Assembly (NCBI GenBank): GCA_009739215.1
Contig: VSJF01000002.1
Location: forward strand, 1,922,001 to 1,986,000
DNA: 64,000 nt
DNA from: Floccularia luteovirens
Taxonomy: Eukaryota > Basidiomycota > Agaricomycetes > Agaricales > Squamanitaceae
Reading direction: 5' to 3'
Part shown: positions 42,744 to 55,303 of the stretch, one piece after another
Position numbering within the stretch: the first letter of the stretch is position 1
Layout: each line of letters begins with the position of its first letter
The notes under the pieces: model-generated
The model's input: only the letters and a program-made list of their open reading frames with translations
What the model was told of the DNA's origin: nothing
Database searches by the model: none
Position numbers and translations under genes: made by a program

Positions 42744-45160
42744 ATGCCTGCCACAGTGTGTACGGCGAAGGCGTCCTGCAAAAAGTTGCCAGGTCTCCTT
42801 GAGCTCACGGATTCCTATCTGCAATGGACTCAGGATGGGAAGAAGGCGCCCTCGATTCGCGTTCCGTACGCTGAAGCTGCAAGTTAGTTGCCTCTGACAT
42901 GTCTTTCGTTGTCTTGTGTAACATATATGACTCACACAATATGAAGCTTTGTTTTGCAGCAAAGAGGGAACCGCCCAAGTCAGGTTGAAAATAGGTCTCG
43001 TGGGAGATGATGCTGGCCATAATTTCACTTTTATATCACCTCAGCCAGTCGCGTATACTGAACGCGAAAAGTTCAAGAAGGAGCTCACTGCGATCATAAC
43101 TCGCAATCGAAATGTTCCAAGTGGTCTCGTTCGACCATCCGCCGGTGCTAACCTCGCAACTACACCTTCGGTGCCTTCTACTCCTACTCATAATGTCCCA
43201 ACCCCCAAACCAACGTTAGAGATACCACGTCCTTCTACATCGAGAGCTCCATCTGTTTCGAGTGACAGACGGGCGACTCCAGTGATCCTGGGCAATGATG
43301 CCGCGAGTGACTTTCGTTTGCGCAAGAAGGTTCTCGTGAGCAATCCAGAACTTGCTTCGCTACACAGGGACCTTGTTATGAGCGGTCAGATTACAGAAGC
43401 TGAGTTCTGGGATGGCCGCGAGGTACTGTGTACTTGTGGTTGGACTTGCTTTACTTTCCTGACATTCACTTTTCCAGCACCTGTTATTTGCTCAAGCTAC
43501 TCAAGATAGTCAACAAAGAGGAAAGCCAGGGCAGCTAGTCGATCCTCGACCAGAGGCAGTGGAAGGTGGTGAAATTAAGATTAAGATCACGCCGCAACTA
43601 GTCCATGACATTTTCGATGAGTATCCGGTAGTTGCGCGTGCTTACAGCGAAAACGTTCCTAACAAGGTGCGATGCCATTATATCTTATAATCTGTTGTGT
43701 CTTAATTAGACGAACATAAAAAAGCTCTCAGAAGAAGAGTTTTGGAAGCGGTACTTCCAGTCGAAATTGTTCAATGCACACCGTGCATCTATTCGTTCAT
43801 CAGCCGCACAGCATGTTGTCAAAGATGACCCGATTTTGGACAAATATCTTGAGAAAGATGATGATGGTTTGTAGTTTTAATAAACAGCTTATAACTTCCC
43901 TCAGCATGAATTACAGAACTCGAACCACGGCGTCAAAGACCAGGATTAGTGGAGTTGTTTGTGGACCTGGGGGCTACACTGGAGGATCATGACGAGGTGT
44001 GTATATCATGCTAGTAATTATTCTTGTCTCATAAGCATCTCCAGACTGGAAACGAAAAAGATATTACAATGCAAGCTGGGAGACAAAAGGGTGCATTGCC
44101 GTTGATACGAAAGTTTAATGAGCACTCGGAACGATTACTGAACTCAGCTTTGTAAGTACGGCTTTGACTCCGAAGATTCGAGTTCAAACCTCGAAATATA
44201 TAGGGGTGACATACCTCCAGCAAAAAGAAGGCGGCTGGACCAGAGAGAGGTATAGGAGTCGGGTCGATCTCACAAAGAACAGGCTAAACATTATTCTAGG
44301 AAACTTATTCGCAGATAGATATTGAAGATCTCCACGAAACCGAGGCGTCTCCCGGAATTACCGTAGAAATGCAAGACAGGCAGAGGTATTTCGAAGGTCG
44401 AACAACAAATATTGCCGAAGAAGAAGCAGCCATCAAGAAGGTATGTCTCGTCTGTTTCGTCTGCATATTTCTGATGTGATGATTCTTGGTGTTGCGAACT
44501 TAAGGGTTTAGATCTCAAAACCATCATACGAGAAACCAAAACTTATCTGAAAGACTGGGATACAAAACTTACTCATGTTCGTACCCCTCTTTTTTGATTG
44601 ATACATTCTGATATCAAGACTGAATGTGATACCCAGCTGAATATAGAACGTAAATCTGGAGATGCCGCCTTACGATTGATGACCCAGAATGTTGCTGCCA
44701 GACTTGCCGTCCGATCAAGGAAAAGTAAGACTTGCCTCCATATGCATCACACCAGTCACCAAAAGATCATCGTTAGATGATATTCCTGATGGCCTATTCA
44801 AGCAAATGACTACTTGTCAAACGGCTGCCAACGAATTCCTAAGACAATTTTGGTCCGCAGTATACCCCCCTCCTGTCGAAGTGCAGAGCTTAGCTGTTGC
44901 AACACCTGCACAACGAGCAACAAAAGCAGCTAAAATGGTGGGTTATATATCTAAAACACACGAAAAGGTGAATGCGCTCGTTCAAACTGCTCAACAACAC
45001 GGAATTGACCCCTCGAGGGTTGAAACGGTAAGTTACCGTCGCGTAACATTACACCTGAATAGTGATAAGAATACCTTAGGCACTCAAACCGGTTCTGGAT
45101 GCCGTTGACCAAGCGCTTACATTTTACCAAAACAATAATAGAAAACCTGGACGCTCTTAA
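42744..45160 (+). CDS. TFB1: TFIIH core subunit TFB1 (p62)
   Basis: It is a core subunit of TFIIH, used in RNA polymerase II initiation and nucleotide excision repair. The N-terminal PH-like domain begins MPATVCTAKASCKKLPG and continues LTDSYLQWTQDGKKAPSIRV, then LFCSKEGTAQVRLKIGLVG. Two BSD domains follow: ASLHRDLVMSGQITEAEFWDGRE, and PVVARAYSENVPNKLSEEEFWKRYFQSKLF. The LVELFVDLGATLEDHDE and IRKFNEHSERLLNSAL segments match the family. The C-terminus (EFLRQFWSAVYPPPVEVQ, VLDAVDQALTFYQ) matches the p62 end. About ten short introns join in frame. The first intron needs the acceptor AAG at 42946-42948 and gives AATLFCSKEG. It is convergent with the CASP gene, only 114 bases away. Confidence 0.95.
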
Positions 45161-45274
45161 GGTTGACAATTCCGCAACCATTAAATGGTATATATATGTA
45201 GAACAGCAACATGCATGCTAATAGTAGTCATATGTCATAGTAATTATAATTGTGAACAAAACATAGTAACTCTA

Positions 45275-48099
45275 TCATGACATGTAAGGATTTGGAGATT
45301 TTTGTACCGTTGAGGTCCCTGTGCATTCATATGTCGTATATATGACAATGATATGAAGTGCTAGGGCATAAATGATAAAGAAAGTCCGAGTACGGCGACC
45401 ACCCAAAACTGACCGGGTCAAAAGCAGGACAACCTTCTCCGCAGGATTCAAGTTATGGTAGGCTCTTGTCGCTTCCTACGTCGATGATTAGATAGTGCCA
45501 ATGAATAACACCCAGACAAGAGGAAAGACTTACTCGACCCCGGAAAGCCTCAAAAGGATTCATAGCTTCTTCGTAGCGAGCCTGATACTTTCCAATATCA
45601 TCTACGTGACTTGGTGCAGGAAGAGGATCGAGCTGGGACACAGGACGCAGCACAGATTCTTCCTTGTAGCTCTGCATATATCGAACTTTTTCATAAAGCT
45701 TGAGGTTGTCGGCTTGTAGGGCTTTAATCTCTGTTCTGAGTTCTGAGATTATCTGGAATTGCCTCCTTAATTCCTGGTTGGGCGTTGCGTGTTAGTCCAC
45801 AAGCAGGTTTACAAATGGAACGAACTGACGTCTTCAAGCTCCGCATTTCGTTGCCTGAAACGATCGCGCTGACTTGTAACAATTGGTAAAATGGAAGTAT
45901 CTGCTGAAGGTGTAAATGGTATCGGTGTCGAACGAGTTGAAGACTCCTAATAATTGGGCAATGAGCGACAATTAATGCATCATTGATATTGAAATACTTG
46001 CCTTCTTGCCAAGGTCAAGGCTCGCAAGAACATCAATGTTCTCAGACTCCTGGGGAGTAGGACTCCCGTTTATTTTGTGACTATTAACTGAGACCAGGTC
46101 ATTCTCTAGTCTCTCGTTCAGTTGCTTTTGTTTTTCCAAATCAAATGTGGTTTTTTCAAGCTGTTCTTGGGCAGCTTTCAACGACGATTCTAGCTCGCCA
46201 CGTAGAATCTGGGGATTACATTAATAATAACTAAAATCCTAGGTTTCCAAAGCTTACACGGAACTTGGTAAGCTCTTCCAAAATGCGCTTATTTTTCGTA
46301 GCGAGAAGTGCTTCCAGGGACTTTCCTTCCTGGACATTTGCTTTTTCGGCATTTGGATTAGGGAGATTTAGACCGGGTTCAAGGTTGTCGTTTTGCATTT
46401 GGTCCTCTTCAATCTCTTCATCAAGACCACCAAATTCTACGAACTAGAAACAATTGGAAATGAGACAGGTCTTCAGTAGAAGACGAATGTAGTGATATAC
46501 CTTCATAATAGCCAGTTCGCGTTTGATCTCATCATAGTCGCTATACTGTTTCAAACGCTGCTTGAGTTGTCCTACCTCAGCGAGCTACGATGTAATTTAG
46601 CGCACGTGAGATGACGCATAAACTTGTCGTGCAAACCTTTCTCCCCAATTCAGCATTAAACTCTTCAACCTTTTTATTGCTTGCGGATTCGGTCTTGTGT
46701 ATCGTATCTTTATGCGTTTCAACCACGGACGTTAATCTTTCTATCTCGGTCTCGAGCTGCGAGATTTGGCTCTCCAGGGATTTAATACTAGTCTTCGTAA
46801 GTTTCCGCATACATTAACCGGCATTCAACCTACCGGTCTGACGATTCGCTTCCACTGCGCATGACCTCTATCTCAGCTCGTAAAATTTCCTTTTCAGATT
46901 TAATATGAGTAGCTTATTTAGATGGAACTAGCACCTGATAGAAACCCACGTTTCGACGCTCCACAGTTGCTACACGGCTATTGGCTCTGTCCAGGTCTGC
47001 TACTATCATATCAATTTCTGCAAGCTTAGTAACAACCTCTTGATCTATAACTGCATAAGTCAAATTTATAAGCCAGAGGTTGTCCAAGCACCTTGCCGTT
47101 GACTATGGTCAATTAGTTTAGCTTGATGAGTTTCATTTGATGCCCGTAAGTCGCGCAATTGGGTTTTAGTCATAGTAACTTGGCGCTGTAAGTCCTGCTC
47201 ACTGCACGCCAAACAAGTCAGTCAAGAATTTAGAGCAATAACCATAACATACCGTTCCTCATAGTTCCTTAAGCGTTCATCATAGCTTGCGTTGAGCTCG
47301 TTCGCTTTCTGGGCAACTTTCTCTTGAATCATGTCATCCATCTGGGCCCTGGTTATTTACAAGACAATGAGGAAGGTAGAAGCAGTTCTTACCTTCTGTT
47401 CCAACTGTTCCACTTTTGCTTCCAGCTTCTTTTTGACATTTTCTACAGCAGTTAGATCATTGCAACGCCTTTTAAGTTCAGCATTCTCTTCTCGTAAACG
47501 CTCCATTTCTTCTTCCTGCTCCATTGCCTCCGCGACTTTGACAGCCTGGTCCTGTTTATAAGTGAGGATCAACATATGATAAGCATATCACTGGAAAGAC
47601 TAACAATGGCAGCTTCTAGGAGAGGATATGGGTCTGGAGCCTCTGCGAGCACTTTGTAGACGTGTAGGAAAGCATTCTCTGAGGCTTTAGACCGCTTGGT
47701 TAGGTTGTCAATTTCCGTTTGATACGCTACCATGTATGTCAGTGAGGTCCATGGAGGGATACAAGTATGAAAGCACACCTTTCAGGAGACCCTTGAAGGC
47801 ATTGAGCTTCTCGTCGTCTGAGATTTTCTTGAAGTCTGAAACCAATTGGATTAGACAGATGGAGAGTTATATAAACAATTAGTAGTACCTTTGGTCTTGT
47901 CCGCCAGGGCCTTGCGACCAATAAGACTCTCCTTCTGGTTATCAACAAGCTCGAGACCTTGGGCATCCAGTATCTTCTGGAGTTCCATAAGGTTGATTTC
48001 TAGTGCATATTCGGTATGAATACCACAAGAAGTCATGAAATTTTAAAACACACCTCTCCATTTTGCAAGAGCTGCCGAGAAGTTCGTATCACTAGACAT
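45275..48099 (-). CDS. COY1: Golgin CASP/COY1, coiled-coil tail-anchored Golgi protein
   Basis: It is a Golgi tether of the CASP family (yeast Coy1), acting in intra-Golgi vesicle traffic. The start MSSDTNFSAALAKWREINLM is split by the first intron and matches the family N-terminus. Nearly the whole protein is coiled coil (for example KRCNDLTAVENVKKKLEAKV and FVEFGGLDEEIEEDQMQNDN). The signature C-terminal region is YEEAMNPFEAFRGREATRAY, NLNPAEKVVLLLTRSVLG and one membrane segment FFIIYALALHIIVIYTTYEC, followed by a short luminal tail. The last exon has no ATG and lies at 45275-45453. Around twelve introns are present. Confidence 0.95.
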
Positions 48100-48297
48100 A
48101 AGAGTTCGGAAGTTTGAGAAGGAAAGTAAGTGGCAACAGGTAAGTAATTAGTGATACCGTGGCTACGACAAGCAGTGTTGACGATATTTACAATGTCTGG
48201 ACTGAATGTGCACGTGACAACCACATTTTTTATTTACAGAAACTCACTGAACAAGACTACAATCCGTATCACCTCTGCTGGTCCGTGTAGTGAGCCT
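48100..48297. promoter_or_regulatory. Shared intergenic region between divergent COY1 and MRPS9 genes
   Basis: 198 bases separate the two start codons. No clear promoter elements are seen. Inferred from arrangement. Confidence 0.45.
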
Positions 48298-49392
48298 ATG
48301 AACATTCTTCGTCTACCAGCGCGTAATGTTCTCCGCCGCACATATTCTACATTTGTGCCCCCAGCCCAGCTCCAAAATATAGAACACTCCTCGGATTGGC
48401 GCTCCCGGGCCACAGAGGCCAAGTTAAACACCCCGAATTCTCCCAGTTTTTATACAGCTCGTCCAGCTTACTATGATCAAGTTATACAACTTGAAAGGGC
48501 CGTTTCACGAACGCAAGGTGCTCTGAAGGCAGACCAGCTCCTTCCGCTCCCCGCTTTTGCTCGCGCCAGTTTACCTTCACTACATCCAGTGTGGAAGTCC
48601 CAAACTGAATTAGGTGATGATCTTGGGACAAAGGTGACAACGCGGCGGCATCGCAAGTTAACAAACTTGTTGAACCAATTAAACGACTATCATCGCATAG
48701 CCAGAACTGCTGGACGTGTTCAACTTGCGGACAGTATTGAGGCTATTACCTCTATGTACGAGAGTGGTAAAAAAGATGCCTTCCTTGCGAGAGGGAAGAG
48801 AAAAAAGGTGGTATTGGATCCATATGGTCGCTCTTACACGGTCGGGAAGCGCAAGACAGGTTCTGCACGCGTCTGGATGATCCCGGTCCAATCTCAATCG
48901 CGGGGTACAACTAAATTAGAATCTATGGATGAATTACTGGACCTCGCACAATCACCTCCAAAAGTTACAACTACGACTATCCTTGTGAACAATCTGCCGC
49001 TCAATGAATACTTCCCGCTTCCTGTTGATCGCGAAAGAGTTACACGCCCTTTGAAAGTTGCGGGAGTCCTTGGTGCTTATAATATATTTGCTATTGTTCG
49101 AGGGGGAGGAACAACCGGCCAAGCTGGCGCACTCGCTCAAGGCATAGCAAAAGCTATCGTTGCGCATGAACCAGAGCTAGAAACTATGCTCCGCAGATGT
49201 AAGCTAAAGATTTGCTCCTTGTATTCCTTCGCTCATTCCTCCTTTCAGCTAAACTTACGAGACGTGATCCTCGTATGGTGGAACGTAAAAAGACTGGTCT
49301 TGCCAAGGCCCGCAAGAGGGTGGGTCATTGCTTTTACACATTGTCCCCCAAACTGATTAGGATAATTGTAGTATACATGGGTAAAACGATAA
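48298..49392 (+). CDS. MRPS9: Mitochondrial small ribosomal subunit protein uS9m
   Basis: It is the mitochondrial homologue of bacterial S9. The N-terminus MNILRLPARNVLRRTYSTF is a basic, Ser/Arg-rich presequence for import. A fungal-specific region follows (DYHRIARTAGRVQL). The S9 domain is clear: VGKRKTGSARVWMIPV, ILVNNLPLNEYFPL, RGGGTTGQAGALAQGIAKAI, and RRDPRMVERKKTGLAKARKR. The ending YTWVKR is recovered with a last small intron (acceptor at 49371-49372) and stops at 49392. This final exon is only 20 bases long. A conserved C-terminal Lys-Arg is expected, since the S9 tail reaches the decoding centre. Confidence 0.95.
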
Positions 49393-49594
49393 GGATACTT
49401 GGCACAGTCGTACAATATCTCTGTAGATGCTATCTCGCAGATTTTGCAGTTACATTTAACTCCTATTATTCTTGAAATAAAGGTATAAACATTAGAGTGT
49501 GATGATGACTTCGAAAAACGAAGAAATAAACGCGTATGAATAAATGAGGTCACACAGTGATCTAAGTAGCAAGATATATCAAGGTGACATGTCT

Positions 49595-52500
49595 TCACTG
49601 TAAATAAAGTGGTTGAACATCGGACTGCGCAAATAGTAAGTTGCAGTGTGGACATTTTCGCTGTCGTGTCGTGATTCGCGCCTCTACACATGGTTTGCAA
49701 AATGCTATACCATTTGTCATGATATATACAAATAACCAAGGGTTTGAAAAACTCACTATGAGAACATTTTAGAAGTAAGACTTCGCGGAAGTTGATACCA
49801 CATGTTGAACATTTGAGTAGTGTCTTTGAACAGTAAATTTAATAGGAGTCCTGTCACAACATGGAAAAGATCTACCCTCAAGTGATTTGACTCCTGATCG
49901 TCAGAATTTTGCTTTTTCTGTGGGCCATTGGTCGAAGTCTTTAGCTGTGATGCCTGCCGCTCTACATCTTTCATGGCACGTATCCAATTATCCTCTTGCT
50001 GCCGTAATTCTGCTCTTTTCTGCGTGACTGCTTTCTCGCGCTCCGAAAGAACCATGCGAACCTGTGAGAAATAGTCTCGACCGCCAACTACACACTTGAG
50101 AATGAAAATGAACGAACCTCAGCAAGACGGAACTTGTCTGCCTCCATTTGTGCATTCAGAGCTACGTTATCCCTTTCTGCTTTCTCACAACGCGCTCTCT
50201 CTTGTTCGACGGATTTTTGTAGAGCAAATATTTCTTTTTCCAAAGAATTCTGAGTGGAATACGCGATTAGTGGGTAGTGTGCCATTGGTGAACCCGGAAG
50301 TACTGACAATTTGAGTGTTCAATTTTCGTTCAGTCTCTACAAGACATTCTACAGCTTTCCCTTGTTTTTCAATGCTTTTATAGAGGTTTTTCCGTTCGGC
50401 ATCACTGGCTTCTTTTTCCCTCAAACTCGCGAAATACTTATGCTCCATTTTTGCGCGCTGTATATTTGTGAACTTCTTGATGGATTTTAAGTGAAGCACA
50501 GAAACTTACATCATTGGTGAGCTTTGTGCACCTATCTTCAATGCTGGATAGATCGAAAATCTTGCTGGCTACCTGTTTATCCAATGACTCCCAAGCAGTA
50601 GAAAGTTTCTCGAGTTCTGAATACAGAGGTGCCTCTGACTGTATGCAACAGGGAATTAGAATATCAAGAATATACCGCAAGTTTTTTCCTTACCTCACTA
50701 CGTTCAACTTGTAACAACCTCAATTTCTCATTCTCAGAGTCTTTGAGCTTAAGCTGTTCAACAAGGCGAGAAACATCTGGGGAAAGAGATGAAACATCTC
50801 CATAGACCTTGCGATAACGTTCAAGCTGTGCAGTCACTTCAGCCAGCTTTTGCAATGCATCAGCTTCTGCTTTCATGTGCTGAACAACATCTGGATGGTC
50901 ATCTTGATAAATGGAGAATGTCTGCTCCAGCGCTGCGACCCTATTTTCAGCGTTGCTTTGAAGGAGCATTATAAGCAGAAACAATCGAGGATGAAGGATT
51001 GACATACGAGGTTTGTTCCTTCAGTTGTTCTATATATGCCAAACTATCCGTATTTCCAGCTAAAAAGAACAACAGGAGGTCGCGCGAACCTGCATTTGCC
51101 GCAAGCTGAGCTTTGTATCTCTTGTTTTCGGATATCAATTGGTTGAGGCGCTCCTGTGAAATATATAATTAATAACTTGTGTGTCAACCCTTAAAGAAAA
51201 AGAGACTTGCTAGACGAGTATCGGCTAAAAGTTTCACTTCTTGATGTGATTGTAACTTGACACTGTCTTTCAACTTGCGTTCATTAAGTTCCGCTAGTTG
51301 ACGGTCACGTTGGTCGCGCAACCGCGTATTATCAACATCGCGTTTGGTTAATAACCCCTGAAGCTCTTCAATGGTACGCGCAGCTTCAGCCTTCGAGAAT
51401 TCTCAATTGAACGAAGATACGTCTACATAAGGATAGAAGAATTACCTTAATACCAGCCTCCCATGTCATTCTTAATGACTGTAATTGGCGAAGTTCGTCA
51501 GATAAACGCGCTATATGTTCCTTGTTATCTGCGACGGTCGCTTCAAGAACTGATGCATGCGATAGAAGAGCTTTATAATATGGGTTTTCCGACACATTTT
51601 TCACAGAAGGGGATTTGAGCTGACAAGTATTTCAATCTTGCCTTAAATCAAGAAATAATTGAGGTATACCTCCAATTCCAATAGAGTCTTCTCATCTCGT
51701 AGAACTGCTGCTTCATGTTCCAGTTCAACGATCTTTGCCTCTCGATGTTTGACAAGTTCTGCAAGAATATGAATTTCTGATTGGCTTTCCCCTGCCTCAA
51801 CAGGTGGTACAATAGGATGCTGGTGAAATATCAGAAATTGGTGAATAAAAATGGTCCAAAACTCCCACCAATTAACCAGACCACTCACTGCTGGAGAGGA
51901 CGGCTTTCGCTCGATTTCCTCTGGCTCCGTTTTAATTTCCACCCTCTCTCCCTGTTCATCCTTCTTCTTCTGAACCTTCCCCTTAGAGGCACGGGACTGT
52001 AATTCGAGAAGCATCGCACTTTGAGAGCGTTCTACACGATTCTCAGCCGCAATGAGATCCAAGCGATACTTGTCTCGCTGAGATTCACAATCCTTTAGTC
52101 TCGAGCGCATTACATCAATTTGTGATTGAAGTGCAACACACTGGCAGAAGAGATTCAAGTTCTATTATTAGAGGACTTGACAAAATCTTACCTCGCTCTG
52201 AGCCTTGTGTACACTAGCGTTTGACTGCCAAGACTGTGTCCTCGAACCACTATCCATTTGTACAAACTTAGTCACAAGGGATTGGGTAGCAGTCATGGTC
52301 TCCCCAAGGGCCTTCGTCAATTCCGGTGTTGAATCATCCTTTAGACTAGCACTAAGGTCGAATAAATCTGTGAAAACATCTTTTAGTCTTTATGATACAT
52401 CTAATTTATGGGAACGAACCTCTGGAATTGACTTCAACTTCAGGGAGCTCATCGGGTTTGACAAAAAGCTTTATCGTCTCGACCAGCTTGGTGAACAGGT

Positions 52501-52882
52501 TAGGAAAAGACATATAAAAGAGAAGAGTACGTACCTGGGCCCAACAAGCAGAAATAGCAGCAAGGCCAGCCTCACAAGTGTTTTTACGATGTTCTAATTC
52601 AGCTATCCTGCTTTGGCTACGCTCATTCTCGCGCGAATGATACTTCATTCTACGATATATAGCTTCTTTCCTAAAGAGCTATTAGAGTGCACTGTGTGAG
52701 GATAGAACTTTGCGAAGGTGAGAGCAAACATTATTACCTCAAGTTCAGCAGGACTTATTGGCTCTTCTCGTTCTGACGAAACACCATTAACGTGCGGACT
52801 CCCGTTAACATCTTCCAGAACACGTTTTTTTTGCGATTAAAGTATCATCATCGTCGTCATGTGGGCGTTTCTTTGATTCCAT
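49595..52882 (-). CDS. BRE1: E3 ubiquitin ligase BRE1 (histone H2B monoubiquitination)
   Basis: It ubiquitinates histone H2B together with RAD6. The body is a long coiled coil over about 14 exons (for example VALQSQIDVMRSRLKDCESQ, YYKALLSHASVLEATVADN, LAEVTAQLERYRKVYGDVSS). The C-terminal C3HC4 RING finger is at 49595-49830: CSTCGINFREVLLLKCSH, then TFCKPCVEARITTRQRKCP and HCNLLFAQSDVQPLYLQ, with the split Thr codon over the last intron. The start MESKKRPHDDDDD at 52882 is followed by a run of eight A (52825-52832 on the plus strand), where seven would keep the frame to KKRVLEDVNGSPHVNG. As written, the reading stops soon after. No other ATG lies upstream in the second frame, so the run is probably one base too long. 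Confidence 0.93.
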
Positions 52883-53114
52883 GGAGGTTGTATGCCAAAG
52901 ATAATGGCTACAATGTTGTGGAACAACGAACGCTGTTGACAAGTAGAAACTTACCGGAGGACAAATATTTCTAAACTCCGGCGAGCGGATTCTCAATTCT
53001 TTTGTGCCTGCTGATGACTGATCACGACGTTCCTACAACACAACCAACTCACTCAAATGTTCAGTTCATCACTAGACAAGCATAAGTATCTACTCGACGC
53101 TAAAGATTTCTTGG

Positions 53115-55303
53115 TCACAACCTCAACTTGATGACCTCCTGGCTACTACCGAGCTCTAAAACCTCGCAATCTGATGCGCTGCCATCACCGATCTGAGTTT
53201 CCACGCAAGCGAAATCAAGAGCCTACGGAAATGGCGTCGGTTAGTCAGTCAACAGTAATCTCATACAAATTAATATAATCGCACCTTCCCAAGCACTGTC
53301 ATGGGTTGATCTGATGTGCCAATTGGGTTAGCAACATTAGCACAATGTAGGTAATATACTCACGCCAAATGGCTGTATTATAAACAACACCTTGCGCAGA
53401 ACTACTAATGAATGCTCGAAGAGTCTGCAAATCAGGACGATCATCACGACCATCCTTAGCGACAACCACCAAATAGCTGTCCCCAGGATCCCGTAAGCCT
53501 TCTCCATTGCCACGACCCATTGGTATGAACGCTTGTGTTGTATATGGGTGGCGCTCGAGTGTGGTTAGTGTTATGGTTCCGTCCTTGTTGAACTCCGTGA
53601 ATGGTTTGCATCGATAAACAGATATTCTAGTTGTATCTCCTGCTTTCTCTGGATACGAAGAAGATATATAAGAAAGTTTGTGGTATTTTGTAGCACTGCC
53701 ACCGTTGGCCGGTGTAACCCGTATTCCTTTTGGCGACGAAGTGTGATCTTCATATGCTTGAACTACATTTCCGAATGCTGCGAAAGCTTCTGGAGTCAGA
53801 GGAAGCACAGGAATTACAGTGGTTTTTGGCGACCCGACGGAGACTCCTTTTTTATTCTCATGAGGACTGTCCCGCGTTACGCTTTGCTCCTCCAGTGATT
53901 GAGTACCAGACGTTGGTTGCACAATACCCGCCCTTTTACCATTGATACGAACCCTTTTTAAACCACCATCGGGATATATGGTGACTTTAACATGAGTCAT
54001 TGGATTCTCCACATTTTCGAGTTGGAAGTAGTGCTGTCTATGCGGTCCTAATTTCGTCCTGGGTAGGATGCAGACCCAAGGAATATTTTCATCATTTTCC
54101 CAGGTAGTTCTACCATCACCATCGATCATCAGTGCATGCATTTCACAGCTTTCAGGAAAATTTCCTTTGAAATGTGCCGTATCTATTTCACCGTGTTCAA
54201 GCAAACCCGGCGCACCCCTAGAACAGAATTCAGCTCCCTCTTTACAGAAAAGCTAGCAACCTACAACTGAATAACAACCCAATCCTTGTGTCCTGAGGCG
54301 CGACTACGTTTTGTTTCCCAACCATCGCCCATATCTTTTCCCCGACCGGGTAAGATGAGATTATGACCAACACCGAAGTGCTGATCAGAAATGTAAACTA
54401 CGCGACCACCAGCGAAAACATGTGCTAGGTCAAACGTCGTCGTGTCCTCGGCAAACACAGGTGAAACGTCGCCATACACGCGAAAACGAGCCTTTTGTAC
54501 AATCGATTAAGGGAAGTAAGATACGTAATTGAAATTAACTTACAATACCTCCGTCTGGGTACATGTTTAACTTAACAAAGTTAACACATGCTGATGGCGG
54601 AACTTTGAAAAGATGGCGGCTATTAGGCCCAAGGTCAACCTTCGGGAGTATTTCAGTCCACTTGATAAGCAAAGGTGAGTTGAGGCCATTGAAATAATCT
54701 ATAAAATAGTAACGCTGACCCTTGGGTCATCCACTCGGGGTTCTTCTGAGGACCCAGCTTGTAAAATTGCTACTGACGCTTGAGGTGCCTCATTGCCTGT
54801 GGGATAAAACGGTTAACATTTTGCGGTCTAAAATAAAAAATCTGGTACCGCTGAAGTGTGCTGTATCGATATCAAAGCCATATATCGTCCCCGACGTCCC
54901 AAGTTGGATAATACACCTAGCGTTATCATCAACATACAACCTAAGACCGCGGAAGAAGCAAGATCATACCAGTCGTATGTTGGATTGTGACGGCGAGACT
55001 CCCATCCACTGTACAAAGCTCCATTAGGTCCAAACTGACCTTTCATACTTGGTGCTGGCTGTTATTAAGTTAGATTACGTTACCTGACCATGTACAATCG
55101 TCACTGACCTCCACCAGAAGAAGGTGAGATGCCTCAGCAAAGAACTCATCAGAGACGGACACGATATGACCTCCTAGAGCTACACTGGAGAGCTCTGACG
55201 AGACAGTTCATTTAAAAACATGTTCGACAAAACATTGCACCTCACCTGTAAAATCCGCAAAAGTTTGGGCAAATTGGTTGAGAGGGATGTGTTCATAGGA
55301 CAT
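53115..55303 (-). CDS. Fused allantoicase and ureidoglycolate lyase
   Basis: Two steps of purine (allantoin) breakdown are joined in one protein: allantoicase turns allantoate into ureidoglycolate and urea, and ureidoglycolate lyase turns ureidoglycolate into glyoxylate and urea. The start [20 protein letters not shown] and [20 protein letters not shown] open the first allantoicase repeat, with [19 protein letters not shown]. The second repeat has [22 protein letters not shown], then [20 protein letters not shown]. After a linker, the lyase part begins at [20 protein letters not shown] and contains [32 protein letters not shown] across an intron and [12 protein letters not shown] near the end. 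All exons join in frame. A similar arrangement is known in Cryptococcus (DAL2,3,3). It is probably controlled by nitrogen supply, but I see no sure sites. Confidence 0.93.

Noticed and set aside
44155..44203. A TCGAG-TTCAAAC-CTCGA hairpin that looks like a tRNA T-arm
   Set aside because: It lies inside an intron of TFB1; no matching A box, anticodon arm or acceptor stem is found at tRNA distance upstream.
54240..54300. Apparent stop in the allantoicase between VVIQL and GAPG
   Set aside because: A donor GTAGGT inside the Leu codon and acceptor TCTAG rejoin the frame exactly as IQLGAPG.
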